NCBI GenBank assembly: GCA_004123355.1 | Contig: SCHM01000002.1 | Coordinates: forward strand, 1-64,000 | Origin: Amphirosellinia nigrospora | Taxonomy: Eukaryota > Ascomycota > Sordariomycetes > Xylariales > Xylariaceae | Direction of reading: 5' to 3' | DNA: 64,000 bases | Shown here: positions 28,615-42,600 of the stretch, one piece after another | Position numbering within the stretch: position 1 is the stretch's first letter | Layout of the letters: each line of letters starts with the position of its first letter | The notes under the pieces: model-generated | What the model was told of the DNA's origin: nothing | Database searches by the model: none | The model's input: only the letters and a program-made list of their open reading frames with translations | Made by a program: the position numbers and the translations under genes

Positions 28615-28675
28615 CAGCCCAACCCCGGAGTTAACGATTTCTTATTTCGGAAGGATTTTAGCTCTAGAGATACTG
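28615..28675 (-). repeat. Terminal motif, left end of the right copy (inverted)
   Basis: Reverse complement of 26,780-26,838: CCGGAGTTAACGATTTC, TTATTTCGGAAGGATT and AGCTCTAGAGATACTG. It starts within or directly after the last codons of the peroxidase, so this element end interrupts the gene. The outermost bases CAGCCCAAC could be either element or gene. Confidence 0.7.
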
Positions 28676-31600
28676 TTTTGTAAGTTTATTTTAAGAGTTA
28701 TATACCTAATCTAGTATACTAAAATTATATTACTTTATTAATTTATTTTTTATATAAAGCTGAACTTTTTTTGTTCTAGTATAAAGTTAAAACTTAAGTT
28801 TTAATTTATTATGCTATATGTTTTTTTATTATAATTTAGTTTAGAGTAAAACTTAGGTTTTAACCTATAATATTTACTGCATGCTTTTTTGTTATACTAA
28901 CCTAGAAAGTATTAAAGCAATACTAGCTAACAGTACAAGCTAGAGTATTATATAATATAAGTTCGGAAAAAAAAAAAAGGATTTTAATTGTAATAATTAT
29001 TAAATGCTTAGTTTTTATTTAAACTATATTATTATTAGGCTATAAAATTTAAATATTAAATTAAAATGTTATTATATAAATATTATTGTTTTTAAGCTTT
29101 ATAAAATCTTTTTAAGCTAAAATTTCTATTAAAAAAAGCAATAAAAGCGCGTTAAATATATAATTAGCTTAATATTATTTATAAATAATTTATTTTATTT
29201 AACTATTAGTTAAATAAGTTTAAATAAACTAATAATTATTAATTAAAAATATTAATAATTATAATAAAGCTTAAAATAGTTTATTTAAAATATATATAAA
29301 CTATAATTTATATAATTATTTAATTTTATAAAGAAATTTAACTAGTGTTTAATAATACTATTAAATATATTTGCTAAAAAAAACTTAAAAATTTAATATA
29401 AATTATTAACAATATAACTATATTTAACGTTATTTAGCGATTTATAGTATAATTTAAAATTTAAAACTATTATTTTAAAATTAGTTTAAACTATATTATA
29501 TAATAAAGCTTTAGCTATATTTATTATATATAATATTATTATAAAATATATTTTAATAAAATTTAATATTTATATTTAAATATAATAAAAGTTTTTATAG
29601 CTACGATAATAAAAATAACTACGCTAAAAATATAAATATATATATATTTTAAAAATATATAATATTTTTTTACTAAAATAGCTATAATAATTTATTAGCT
29701 AATATTAAAATAAATTTAAAAAATAGTTTTTTAATTATTAAATAATAATAAATATTATAACTAATTTATATTATACGTTTATAATTTAGTTTTAATAGCG
29801 CTAAACTATAAAAACGAAACTAATTTTAGTTTTTATATAATAAAATATAAAATTATAAATATAATAAATATAAACTCGAAAACTTTAAATAATTTAAAAA
29901 TAATTAAATAAAAATTAAAAAGTTATTTTATTTAAATAAAATAATAAATAAATAATTATATAAGTTTATAAAAGTTTATAAAGCTAAAAAATAAATATAA
30001 AAATTTTTAAACATAAAAACTATAATATTAAAATAATTATATTTTTTAACTTAGCTATTTTAGCTAACTATAATATTAAAATAATTATATTTTTTAATTT
30101 AATTTTAAGCTTAGCTATTTTAGTTAATTATAATATTAAAATAATTATATTTTTTAATTTAGTTTTTATTTTTATATATAATTATTTTTTTTTTTAAAAA
30201 AAATTTTTTTTTTTTTTTATTAATTTATTTATAATATTTTTATTTATTAACCTATTTATTATTAAATTTTATTTTTTTTAGCTATTATTAAATTATAGAT
30301 TATAGTTTTAATAAAAGCTTTAAATAGCTAAAGTTTTTAAAGTTTAATAATTTAACCGAAATAAAAATACTATTTATTTAGCGATTTTCGAGCTAAAGTT
30401 TTACGCTAGCGTATTATTTTAGTCCGAAATAAAACTTATTATAATAATGTTTATTAAAAAGTTATTCGAAAAAACTATTAAGTTAAAAATAAAAAAGTTT
30501 ATATTTTTTACGTTAATATATAATTTTAGCTATTAAATATAATAATAATATTTTATTTAAAATTTAAAACTAAATAATATTTTTAAATATTATAAAAAAA
30601 TTATTTATTTAAACTATAATTTATTAATTATATTAAACTATATATAAAAATATAAACTAGCGCTAAATTAAAACTAAAACTTAAAATTAATTTCGCTTAA
30701 GTTTTTATAAATATTATAAAAAACGAACTATATAATATTAATATTCCGAACAATAAAAAAATAATATTTAGCGTATATATAAGCTTGCTGTTTTATAAGC
30801 TTTAAGGCTATTTATAGTTTTTTTCGAAATATTATATATTATAGCAAGCTTAAAAAAACTAGGCCTATAAAAACTAAATTATTTTAAATTAAAACTAGGC
30901 TATTTTAAGCTAAAGCTAGGCTATTTTAAGCTAAAACGTTAATTAAGTTATTATTTAAAAATTAATTTAGTATTTATTAAAAATTATTTAAACTAAACAA
31001 AAAAAATTAAGCTTTAATAGTTTTTTTATTTATAATAATATTTTTATAAATAATTTAATTAAAAATAATATAAAATATTAATAATTATTTAATATATTAT
31101 AATAATTATTTTAATATATTAGTAGTTTTTATTAAATTATATAAAATAGTTTATTTAATAATTAACGTTAAATAGTTTAAAAATTTAAAATATATTAAAA
31201 ATAAATAAAAATTATATATTATTTAATATTTTAAAAATAAATAATAAAAACTAATAAATATAAACTATTAAATTTTAGTTTTAGTTAAAATAATTATTAA
31301 TAATAAACTATATAATTATAAAACTATTATTATATTTTATTATTATATTAAAATTATAAAAATTTTTATATAATATTTTTTAATAATTATAATATTTTAT
31401 AATATAATAAAAAAGATTTTTTGTTTAATATATTATTAAAAGTTTATTTAAAAAAAATATTTTTTGCCCGTTTTTTTTTAAATGTTATTTTTTGCTTCGA
31501 AAAATAAAATATAAATAAAAAATTTTTTAATTTTAGCTAATATTTTTTAAAACTTATAAAAATAAATATAATAAATAAGCCGAAAAATTTAAACTAAATA

Positions 31601-32539
31601 AATTTAATTTTAACTTTATAAAACTAATAATTTTTATAATATATATTTAAAAAAAAAATATAAAAACGTTAATTAAAACGTAAAATATATTATTAATAAT
31701 AATTTTAGATTTTTTATATTTTATTTAAAAAATATTTATTATTTATAGCTTTATATAAAAATATAATTATAATATTATAATATTATTTAATTTTAATAAA
31801 TATTTTAATTAAATAAGTTTTAATTTAATTAAAAATTTTAATAAATTTTATTATATTATAATTTTTAATTTAATATTTATTAATAATATTTATTAAAACT
31901 ATAATATAAAAAAGTTAGTAAAAATTTACGAATAATATTATTAGTATTTTTTATTATTTTTTTTAGCGTTTTTATTTAAAAAATAAAAAAAAAGTTTAAT
32001 TTTTTAAAAAAAAAAGCAAAAAAATTATATTAATATTTAAATTTTTTAAAGTTTTTATAAAATTAAATATATTTTTTTTAAAACTATTTTATTTTAAACT
32101 ATAAAAAAAAAACTTTAAAAAATTAAAAAAATAACTAATTAAAATATATAAACTTTTTTAATTTAATAAATTTTAATTATAACTATAAATCTAAATAAAA
32201 TAAAAATAATATTTAAATAATTAAAAACTATTAATAAAACTAAAAGTTTAATTAAATATTATTTAGTTTTTATTAAAAATAATTATATTTTTATAAATTT
32301 TATAACGTTTAAATAAGCTTAAAAATAAATTATAGTTTTATTTATTTATTTTTTATAAAAAATTTAAGTTATTTTTATATTTAATTATAAACTATAACTA
32401 AAAGTTTTATTTTTAATATTTATTTTAAGCTTATTATAATTATAATTATATAAAAATAAAAAGCTTTTTTATATAAAACGTATAAAAAAAACTTTTTTTT
32501 CCGGTTTTTATTTTAATACTATTTATAAATATATTATAA

Positions 32540-33150
32540 ACTTTAAAAAAATATATATATTTAAGTTATATTTTTAATAAACGTTTAATAAAATAAGCTT
32601 TAAAAATATATAAAAATATATAAACTTTAGAAAAAATATAAATATTTAAGTTATTATTTAATAAACGTTTAATAAAATAAGTTTTAAATAATATATAAAA
32701 AATATATATAAACTTTAAAAAAATATAATTATTTAAATTATACTGTTTAATAAACGTTTAATAAAATAAGCTTTAAATAATATATAAAAATAATATAAAC
32801 TTTAAAAAAAATATAATTATTTAAGTTATATTGCTTAATAAATATTTATTAAAAAAAGCTTTAAAAACTATATAAAAAATATATATAAACTTTAAAAAAA
32901 TATATATATTTAAGTTATATTTTTTAATAAACGTTTAATAAAATAAGCTTTAAATAATATATAAAAATATATATAAACTTTAAAAAAAGTATTTAATTTA
33001 AGTTATACTTTTTAATAAACGTTCGGCAAAAAAAGCTTTAAAAAATATATATAAAATATATATAAACTTCGGAAAAAATATAAATATTTAAGTTATACTG
33101 CTTAATAAACGTTTAATAAAAATAGCTTTAAAAAATATATAAAAATATAT
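32540..33150 (-). repeat. Minisatellite of about 85 bp units, right-arm copy
   Basis: About seven units with the core TTTAATAAACGTTTAATAAA, mirrored by the array at 22,330-22,880. One unit has GTTCGGCAAAA in place of the usual core and looks less mutated. Confidence 0.7.
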
Positions 33151-36100
33151 ATTAAAACTAAAAGCTTAACGTTTTTAAAATATATTTATTTATAAGTTAA
33201 ATTAGTTTAACTTTTCGATTAAAATAGCTATAAAAACTATTTATAAATATTACGCAAGTTTGCCGTTAAACATTATATTATAAAGCTAAAATAATTATAT
33301 AAAACTATAATAAATTTTAAACAAATATTAAAGCTAAACTTAAATATTAAAATATTTAGCTTTTAATTATAAAAGTTTTTATTTAAGTTTATAAAACTAA
33401 AAAAAAAAATATAATAAAGTTTTATATTTAAAAATAGTTCGATAAAAATAAAATATAACTAAAGTTTATATTTAAATATTTAAAATTTAAAATTTAATTT
33501 AGCTAATAATCTTTTTAAAGTTTTTAAAAGCTTTAGTTTTTTATTTTAATTTTAATATAACTTTTTTTATATTTTTAATTTATAGCTAAATTTTAAAACT
33601 TTTTCTTTATAAACTTTTTAAAATATAACTCTTTAAAAAAGCTTAAAGTTATTTTAAATAATATTATAACAATAATATAAATACTTTAGCTTATAAAATA
33701 ATCGGGGTAATATCGGCTTTTTAAGTTTTTATAAGAGTTTTTAAAAGTTTGTATAACTTTTATAGCTAGGTTTTATAGCTAGTTTATATAATAATAAAAA
33801 AAAAAGTTTTAAACATTAAAAAACATAAAATCTTACTTTTTAAAAATAAAAAATTAAATTTTTATAATACTTTTAATACTATTATTATTTATTAGTTAAT
33901 TTAAACTTATTTTAAGCTTTTTATTTAAGTTTTTATTTAATAAACATAAATATAACGAATAATATAATAAAAATAAAAAAATTATTTTATTATTAAGCTA
34001 TAACTAATTAAATAATAATTAAATAGTTAACTTATTAAACGTATTAAACGATATAAAAAATTATAAATAATAACTTATAAAAATATATTAATTAGCTAAC
34101 TATTTAACCTGTTAAGCTATTTTTTAGCTATTATAATTAATTTAAAAAACTTTAATGCTTTATTATATTAAATAAATAGAAATATAAACAAACATAAGCA
34201 AAATATAAAAAAAAAACATATTATTATAACTATTAATAAATTATATTATATATAATTAATAATATATATATTTTTTTAAATAATAATAATAATAAAAAAA
34301 CTAAACTATATAGCTTTTTTAATATTTATTTAATAATACGCTTTTATATAAACGTTTTTTATTTTTACGTTATTTCGAATATATTAAAACTAGCGGTTAA
34401 TATATATTATTTTAAACTTAAACGTAGTTTTATTTAGTAAATAAAATTATAATATATTTTATATATTTTAAGTTTTCGATTTTAATAAACTTATAAAAAG
34501 TTTTTATAGCTAAATTATTAATCGGCTATATATTAATAGTAATAAATATTAAAGCTATATTATTAAGCAGTTTAAAAACTAAGCTTTTTTATTTATTATT
34601 ATAAATTTCTTTTTTTTAAGCAAAAAAATTATCGAAATTATTATTATAAACTATAAATATTTTATATTAATATTTAAGTTTAAATAAGTAGTAAAATAAT
34701 ATATTTATAAATAATTTTAACTTTTTTAATAAAATAAATCGTTTTAAAAGCTTTAAAAAAATAATTATAAATATTTTTAAAAAAGTTCTAGCTAGTTTTA
34801 TAAGCTAGTTTAATATAAAATTAAAATAATAAAGCTAATAAGTTTACGATAATAAATAATATAAAAAAAAAAAAGTTTTAAAACTAGGCCAAAAAAAAGC
34901 GTTTTTTTTAAACTAAATTTTAAATAAAAAAAAAAAAAAAAACAATAAATATTTTAGTCCTATTTTTTTAATTTTTTATAAGTCCGGGTAATAATATATA
35001 ATAATATACGCTAATATTATTTAATTATTTTTTTATTAGCTACTATTTATATAATTTGCTAAAAAATTATATAATAATATATTTTAATTTATATATATAT
35101 ATTTAAATATTTTTATATTTAGCTATTTTATATAAAAAGCTATAGTATTTTATAAAAAAATTATAATAGTAATAATAAATAGGCCGGCGTTTTTTTACGC
35201 CTATTACTATTATTATTAGCGCTAAAAGCTTATAATTTTTAAACGTTTTATATTATTTCGGCTTATTTTTAAAAAGTATATTAAACAGCTTTTTTATAAT
35301 ATTATAAAGCATACTTAATATAGTTCTTTAGTTATTATTTGCAAAATAGCAAAAAAAGCAAAAAAATAATAGGTCTTTTTTTTACGCGGCTTAGCTTTAT
35401 TACGTTTATTTTAAAAAAACCTATTTAAGTATAAAGGCTAATAAAATAATAGTTATTAGCTTTATATATTATAATTTTATAAAAATAGTATAATATTTAT
35501 TATTATATAAATAACTAATAAAGTTTTTATAAGCTTTACGTAATTATATAGCTATATACGAAAAGTTTTTTTATTTAATCCGGTTTTTAATTTTTATATA
35601 ATATTTAGTATAATACTTAAATAATAAGCGCTATAATAAACGGTTGTTTTTTTATTTTAAACTAAAATTAATTTTTAATAGCTATTATTTATTTTTATTT
35701 TTTAAATATATATATTTAATTATTATTTTATTTTTTTACTATTTAGTCCGATATTTTATACTTTAAAAGCTTAATTAAACTAAAATTATTTTAAAAAAAC
35801 TAAGCTTTTTTTATATCGGAAAAATTTTTTTTAATACTAAGCTTTTTATCGACTTATATATTTAATTTATATATATAATTAATTATTTTTTTAATTAAAT
35901 AGTTTTAGTCCGATTTTTATTTTAACTATTTTATACTAAAGCTATTTATAAGCTAAATTTAATAATAATATATATATAGCTTTTTTATATTTATTATTTT
36001 ATTTTATAGCGGTTTTAAAATATTATATTTTATTAATTAATATATATTATTAAAAACTACTTTTAGTTTTAATAATAAATTTTTATAAAAATATTTAATA

Positions 36101-37894
36101 AAAAACTAAACGTTTTAAGCTTTATTAATATAAGCTTTTTTATTTTATAAATATTATATTGCTATTATTTTTAATTTTTAATAAGTTAGCTTTTATAAAA
36201 AAATAATTGTTTAGCCGCTTGTTTGCCCGTTTTAAAAAATTTAATAGTTTTATTAAATTTTTCGTTTATTATAAATATAAATATAAACGTAAATATTTAG
36301 CTAATTAAAAACTTATATAAGCTAATTAATATTTAAGCTATTTTTATTTTTTTATTGCTTAGTTTATAATAAATAACGTTTTTAAAGCTTTTTATATTAA
36401 TTATTATATTAAAGGTTTTTTAAATATTTTATTTACTAGTAATATTTAGCGTAATTTAATAATATATTATATATTAAATAAAGCTATAACGAAAAAATAG
36501 CTTAAGTTATAGCGGGCTATTTAGCTTTATAGCGCGTTAAAAAAATTACGCGATTTTAATTTTATTAAATATTTAAACCGCGGATTAAAAGCTTTTAACG
36601 AAACTAAAAATTTAATTATTTTATTTTTTAGTTTTTAATTTTATATTTTTTTTTATAATATTGCTATAGATTTTATTATATAATTTTTTTATTTATTGTT
36701 TAAAAATAATATATTTTTTTTTTAAATTTTTATTTAATATTAAATTTTATAAATATAATATTTATATTTAGAAATTTTTAATATTATTTTAATTATATTG
36801 CTTTTTAAAATATATTTATAATAATTTTAGTTAAATTATTTATTTTATTAAATATATTAATAATTTTTTTAATAAATAAAAAATATATTTTATTATTTTT
36901 TAATATATTAATAATTTTAGCAAAAATAATAATATTTATAATAGCAATATTAAAAATAATAATATTAAAAATAGTAGTTTTATTATTAATAAATATATTA
37001 TTAAAAGTTAGTATTTTTTATATATATAAGTTTTTTTACGTTTAAAAATAAATATAAATAAAAAGCTAAAATATTTTTATTAGCTAATTAGCTAGATTTT
37101 ATAAACAATATATTATTAATAAAACTATATTAAATTTATTTTATTAAAAAAAATAAGCTATAATTATATAGCGAATAAAAATAATTAAATAATTATTTAA
37201 TATATTAAAACTAAAAAAATAATAATAAAAAAAATATTAAATAAATAAATATATTAAATAGTTAATAATAATAATACGTTTATAAAAGTTTTATTAATTT
37301 TTTAAAATATTTTTATAAAATTATAAAATATAAAAAAACAAAAAAAAAAAAACTATAATAATTATTAAAATTTTAGTTTTATATATAAAATATTTAATAG
37401 CTATTTTATTATTTATTTAAAAGTTTATTTTTTATTTTTATTTATTTTTTTAATATATAATAAAATATATTAAAAATTAAAAAATAATATTATTTTAAAA
37501 ATTTATTATATTTATTTTAAAAATAAAATTTTTATAAAGCTTATATAAACGTACTAAAAAACTAAATTTTATTTTAAATATAAAAAGCAGTTAAAATAAA
37601 TGCTTTTTAATATATAAAAAGAAAACTATTAACTTATTATTAAAAACCGGTTAAAAATATAAAATATTATAGTTATAATAATTAATATAATTATACGTTT
37701 TTATATAAATAATATAATAACAATTATAATAATATTAAAAAATAATAAATATATATTTTATTAAGCTTATAAGTTTTATATTTTTTAATAGCGTTAAATT
37801 TTATATTAAACGTTTAAACATTATGTTTTTGTTTAAATAAACAAAGTTAAATATTATTTTTTTGCTAGTAATATTAATATTATTAATTTTAACG

Positions 37895-37992
37895 TTTTTA
37901 TTTTATTATTATTATAGTTATATATTATTATTATTATATTTTATTATTATTATTATTATTATTTTATTATTATTATTATTATTATCGGTTTT
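37895..37992. repeat. (TTA)n microsatellite, right-arm copy
   Basis: TTA trinucleotide run with few interruptions, mirror of the TAA run at about 3,080-3,175. Confidence 0.75.
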
Positions 37993-39216
37993 ATTATTAT
38001 TATTATTTTAGCTTAAAAATAGTATTATATAGCTTTATTTAAAAAAACGTTTTTATTTTATTAGTTAGAACTAAAAAAATAATTAATATATAATTTATTT
38101 CGAAATATTATATATAAAGTTTATAGTTATTTTAACTTTATTTAGTACGTTAAACTATATAATATAATTTTAAATTTTTTATTTAAATTTTAGTTATAGC
38201 TATTAAAAACGTTAACTAATTTTGTTTTAATTTTTAGTTAAACGTTAAAATATTATTTAAAAGTAATAAATGCTATAAAATAGCTATGTTTAAATTTATA
38301 AAAAAATAAAAGCTTATTTAGTTTGCGTTTTTATAAAACCTTTAGTTCTAAAGAAAAAAATAATTATTTTAGCCAGTAGTCCGGGCAAAAATTAAAAAAC
38401 TTTTTTAGTATATTTTATAGTATTAAATAAATAATAATAAAGAATTGCTTAATAAAATATAATTATAAACGTAAAAAATAACTAGGTTAAATATAACTAT
38501 AAACGTAAATAATAATTAATAAATTATTTATAATAAAATAATAATTTAATTTTCGTAAGCTATAAAATAAGGTTTTTATATATTATACTAATATATTGCT
38601 ATTAATAAAAAGCTTATTATTTAAAAATAAATAATAATAAACGGAATTTTAAATAGCGATTAGTTTACTTTATGTTTTTATTTAATATTGTTAAAAATTT
38701 TCTATTATTATTTATTTTAATTACTAAAAGCCCCTTAATTTAGGGGCAAAAATACTTAAGTTTTTAAAAACCACATATTTAAATTAATAAATAAGTTATA
38801 GTTACCGGTTATACTAGTTCGCTCTTTTTAATAAGTTATATATAGTAAAACTTACTATTTTATTTAATTTATTAACCGTAATATCTTGTTTTTTTATATA
38901 ATTATATAATTATATTATAAAAATATTCGGCCGTTTAGTTAATAATAATAATAAATTTACTTATAAATATAAGCGTTAATATAAATTTTTTATATATTTG
39001 TTTTATTAATAGTAATAATATACGCTAAATTATATTATTGTTTATAATTAAACTATAATTTTAAGCTATAAAGCAAAATTAAAAAGTTAGATATTATAAC
39101 AAATAATTAATTTTTATTTTAAATAAAAAAAACTTACTATAATATTAAAATTTTTAAAAAAATTTTTAACCTAAATAAAATTAAAAAAGTTCTTTAGTAA
39201 GCATAAATTACTATTT

Positions 39217-39305
39217 TAAATTTTAAATATAACTACGAACTATTTTTAATTTTAAATATAACTATAAACTATTTTTAATTTTAAATATAACTATAAACTT
39301 TATTT
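39217..39305 (+). repeat. About 32-bp tandem repeat in the arm-specific insertion
   Basis: About three copies of TTTTAAATATAACTATAAACTA-like units (first copy with ACGAACTA), differing mostly by G/A and C/T. Confidence 0.65.
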
Positions 39306-39367
39306 TAAATAATAGCGCTATTATAAAATATATTAATTTTTATAACATATTAAACTTTTATTTTTTT

Positions 39368-39600
39368 CGAAAAAAGCTTAAGTTTATTAATAAATCTAAA
39401 AAAAACCTTATAAATTAGCTAAAACGTTTAAAAAAAAAAACTTTTTAAAAAAAGCCTAAACTTACTAATAAATTTAAAAAAAACTTATAAACTAACTAAA
39501 ACGTTTAAAAAAAAAAACCTTTTAAAAAAGCTTAAGCTTATTAATAAGTTTAAAAAAAACTTTATAAACTAGCTAAAACGTTTAAAAAAAAAAACTTAAA
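39368..39600 (+). repeat. About 80-bp tandem repeat in the arm-specific insertion
   Basis: Three units, each with GCTTAAG(C/T)TTATTAATAA, a purine-rich AAAAAAAACTT segment and AGCTAAAACGTTTAAAAAA. It lies entirely inside the 38,728-40,316 insertion. Confidence 0.7.
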
Positions 39601-42600
39601 AACCTAAAAAACGCGTTTATTACGATCGATTTAAAGCTTTAAAATCTTCAGAGATTTAAAAACTACGTTTAAATATTATAATAAAAAGCAAAAAAATAAG
39701 CAAAAAAGTTATAAATAAATACTGCGTAAAAAATACTGCTATATTTATTACGCTAATATAATAGCTAATTTTATAATAACCGTAGTTTTTTAAAAACAGC
39801 TTAATAAAAATTATATTAAAGCAAAGTTTATAATAGTAATACCGGTTTATAACCTAAAAATAATAAATATTTAAATTAATATTAAATTAAAAAAACAAAA
39901 AATAAAATAACTATAAATATAATTAAACAAATAATATTAAATAATCGCGTTTAATATAACATATAATTATTAAATAATTAGGTTTAATAAAACGTAATAT
40001 TAAATAATTAAATTTAATATAAAATTAAATTTAATATAATTTATAACAAAAAAAAAATTAAAAATAAACCTTATAATTTATTTATATTATACTATTATTT
40101 TAATATAAATATTTAACTTTAAATTATTATTAAATTTATAATTATCCGTATAATAAAAATAAATACTAAAACTAAGTATATACAATAAGTAAAAATAAAA
40201 AGGTTCTTAATTCGGGTAAAAGAATTTTTATTTAAGATATAAAAAACAAAAAATTTTTTATTAACAAGAAAACCTTCCTTTTACTTAGTTATACCTCCTT
40301 TATAAAACTTAAGCATTATAAAAAAAATATAAGATTTATTTAAGCTTTATATCTTAAAGCTTTATTAGTAATATTGCTTAGTAAATAGTTTTAATTTATA
40401 TACTTTTTTTTTTATTAGCTTATAATATTACTTTTTAAGTTTTATTATTTTTATTAATATTTTATAAATACTATATATATTACTTTTTAACGTTTTTTTA
40501 TAAAAAGTTTTTTTTTAAAATATTAGCTAGTTTTATTTAAATTAAATTTATTAAATTGCTACGTATAGTTTTTAAATATAACTTTTATAATTTAATAGTA
40601 CGTCTACTTTTTTTATTTTTTTTTATTATAGTTTAAATGTTTTTTTAAATATAAGCTTATATATTTATAGGGTTATTAAAGCTTTAATATAATAATATAG
40701 CTAATAAATATAGCTAAATAGCGAGCAATATTTGCTAAAACTAGCAATATTTTTAATTATAAAACTTTAGCTAAATAGCAAGATTAAAAGAAATAAAATC
40801 CGTAAAAAGTTTATTTTTAAACATAAAATACCGGTATTATAATAGTCAGCTAAATAATATTTAAAAGAGCTTAAAATTATTATAATATAAATATTTAAAT
40901 TAAGCATTTTTTAAACATAATAAAAAGCGTACTATATTAGGTTAATATACTAGCTTATTAAAAAGCTATTATTATAGTATTTTATTTATTTATATTAAAT
41001 AAAAAAAGCTATAAAGCTATATTTTAGCAGGATATTTATTTTTAGCCGCAAAAAGCACGCTTTTTTTTAATAGTCTTAACAATTATAATTATACAAAATC
41101 GGCTTAAAAACAATATAATTAAGATTTATATATAAAAAGTTATAATATTAATAAAAACTATTTAATTTAATAAAGTTTAATTTTAATAAAATTATTAAAT
41201 TTTACGCCCGTTTATAGCTATTTATTAAATTATATTATTACCTAGGCTATTATAGTAATAATTATTAAAAAATATATTTATTATTATATAATTAAAAAAA
41301 TTTTATTTTACGTAATATAAATATAATTTGTTTATTAAACGATTTAAATTTACTAGTAAATAAAATTTAAAATTTAATAACGTAATAATTATTTTAGTTT
41401 TAACGCTTATTAATTTTTAAGCTAAATAATATATATTAAAATATATTATTTTATTTTTTAAAACATTATTAATTTAACGATATATTTTTAAAGCTTTTTT
41501 TTTTGCTATATAAAGCTATATAATATTTTTTTGCTAACTTAAATATTTTTTTAATAAAAGTATATTATATATTAATATAATTTCTATAAATTAATAACGT
41601 TTAAGCTAATAATTTTCTAAATATTATTTAAGCTAATATAATTTTAAGATTAAATAATAATATAAGCAAGCTAAAAACATTAACTAGTAAAAATAACTAG
41701 AGCTGCTTAAATAGCTATTTATTATTATAAACAGCCTTAAATGCTTAAAATTTTAGTAATAAATTTTAACTTTAATAAAAAGTTTATTATATTTTATTTA
41801 AAATATATTTAAAATATTATACAACTGTAAAGTTTAAATATTAAATATTAATAGCTCTTAATATATAAAAATAGATTTAATTTGCTAATTTTATTTTTAA
41901 TACTACTTTTATAATATTATTAAAAGTTTTATATATAGCTAAAATATAACTATAAAGTATTTATATTTAGTAATTTTAATATAATAATACTGTTTAATAT
42001 TTTATTTTTTATTAATTATTTATTTAATATTTAAATAAAACAATTTATTTTTATAAAAAATATAATATTAACTTTAAATTTCGATATATTTTATTTATAT
42101 TTTAATTAAACTATAAAAAATATAACTATTAAACTTATAATAATATTTTATTTATATAGTTTTATTTTTATAATTTATTATAGTATTATATAAAAACTTA
42201 TTTAATACGTTATAGTTTTATATTTTAAAACTTTTATAAAATATTTTAAATATTAAATATTATTTTATACGCCGGACAACCGGACAGTTAACTTATTATG
42301 TCCTTTTAATTTTATTAACCTTGGTTTTATATTTAATTAACTAGGTTTCTTAGGTATTATTATCTTTTGTCCTTAATTAAGTTGGTGGATATAAAATCTC
42401 ACGGCAATTTAAAACTACCTAGAAATTTACTTATTGCTTAAGCATATATTTATCCTTTAAACGTAAACTTAAACTTTAAGCATATATTTAATATTTATAT
42501 GTATATTTAACATTTATATACGTATTTAATACTTATATATATTTAATATTTTATATATACTTATAAATATTTTTTACTATTTTTTAGTACGAACTTTTTA

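Larger units (their letters stand above)
38728..40316. mobile_element. About 1.6-kb insertion present only in the right arm
   Basis: The left arm runs straight through this point (about 2,330), while the right arm carries about 1,590 extra bases between TTAATTACTAAAAG and TTATAAAAAAAATATAAG. The insert begins near CCCCTTAATTTAGGGG, an imperfect palindrome, and ends near CTCCTTTATAAAACTTAAG. The words ACTTAAGTTTT (near the left end) and AAAACTTAAG (near the right end) are inverted relative to each other and may mark terminal repeats. Internally it holds several small tandem arrays. No coding remnant is recognised, so a non-autonomous DNA element is possible but unproven. Confidence 0.55.

Noticed and set aside
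28614-28622. CAGCCCAAC as the outermost bases of the element end
   Set aside because: It can also be read as the last codons of the peroxidase, and the bases beyond the 52,475-52,519 motif do not match it; the exact border is left open.
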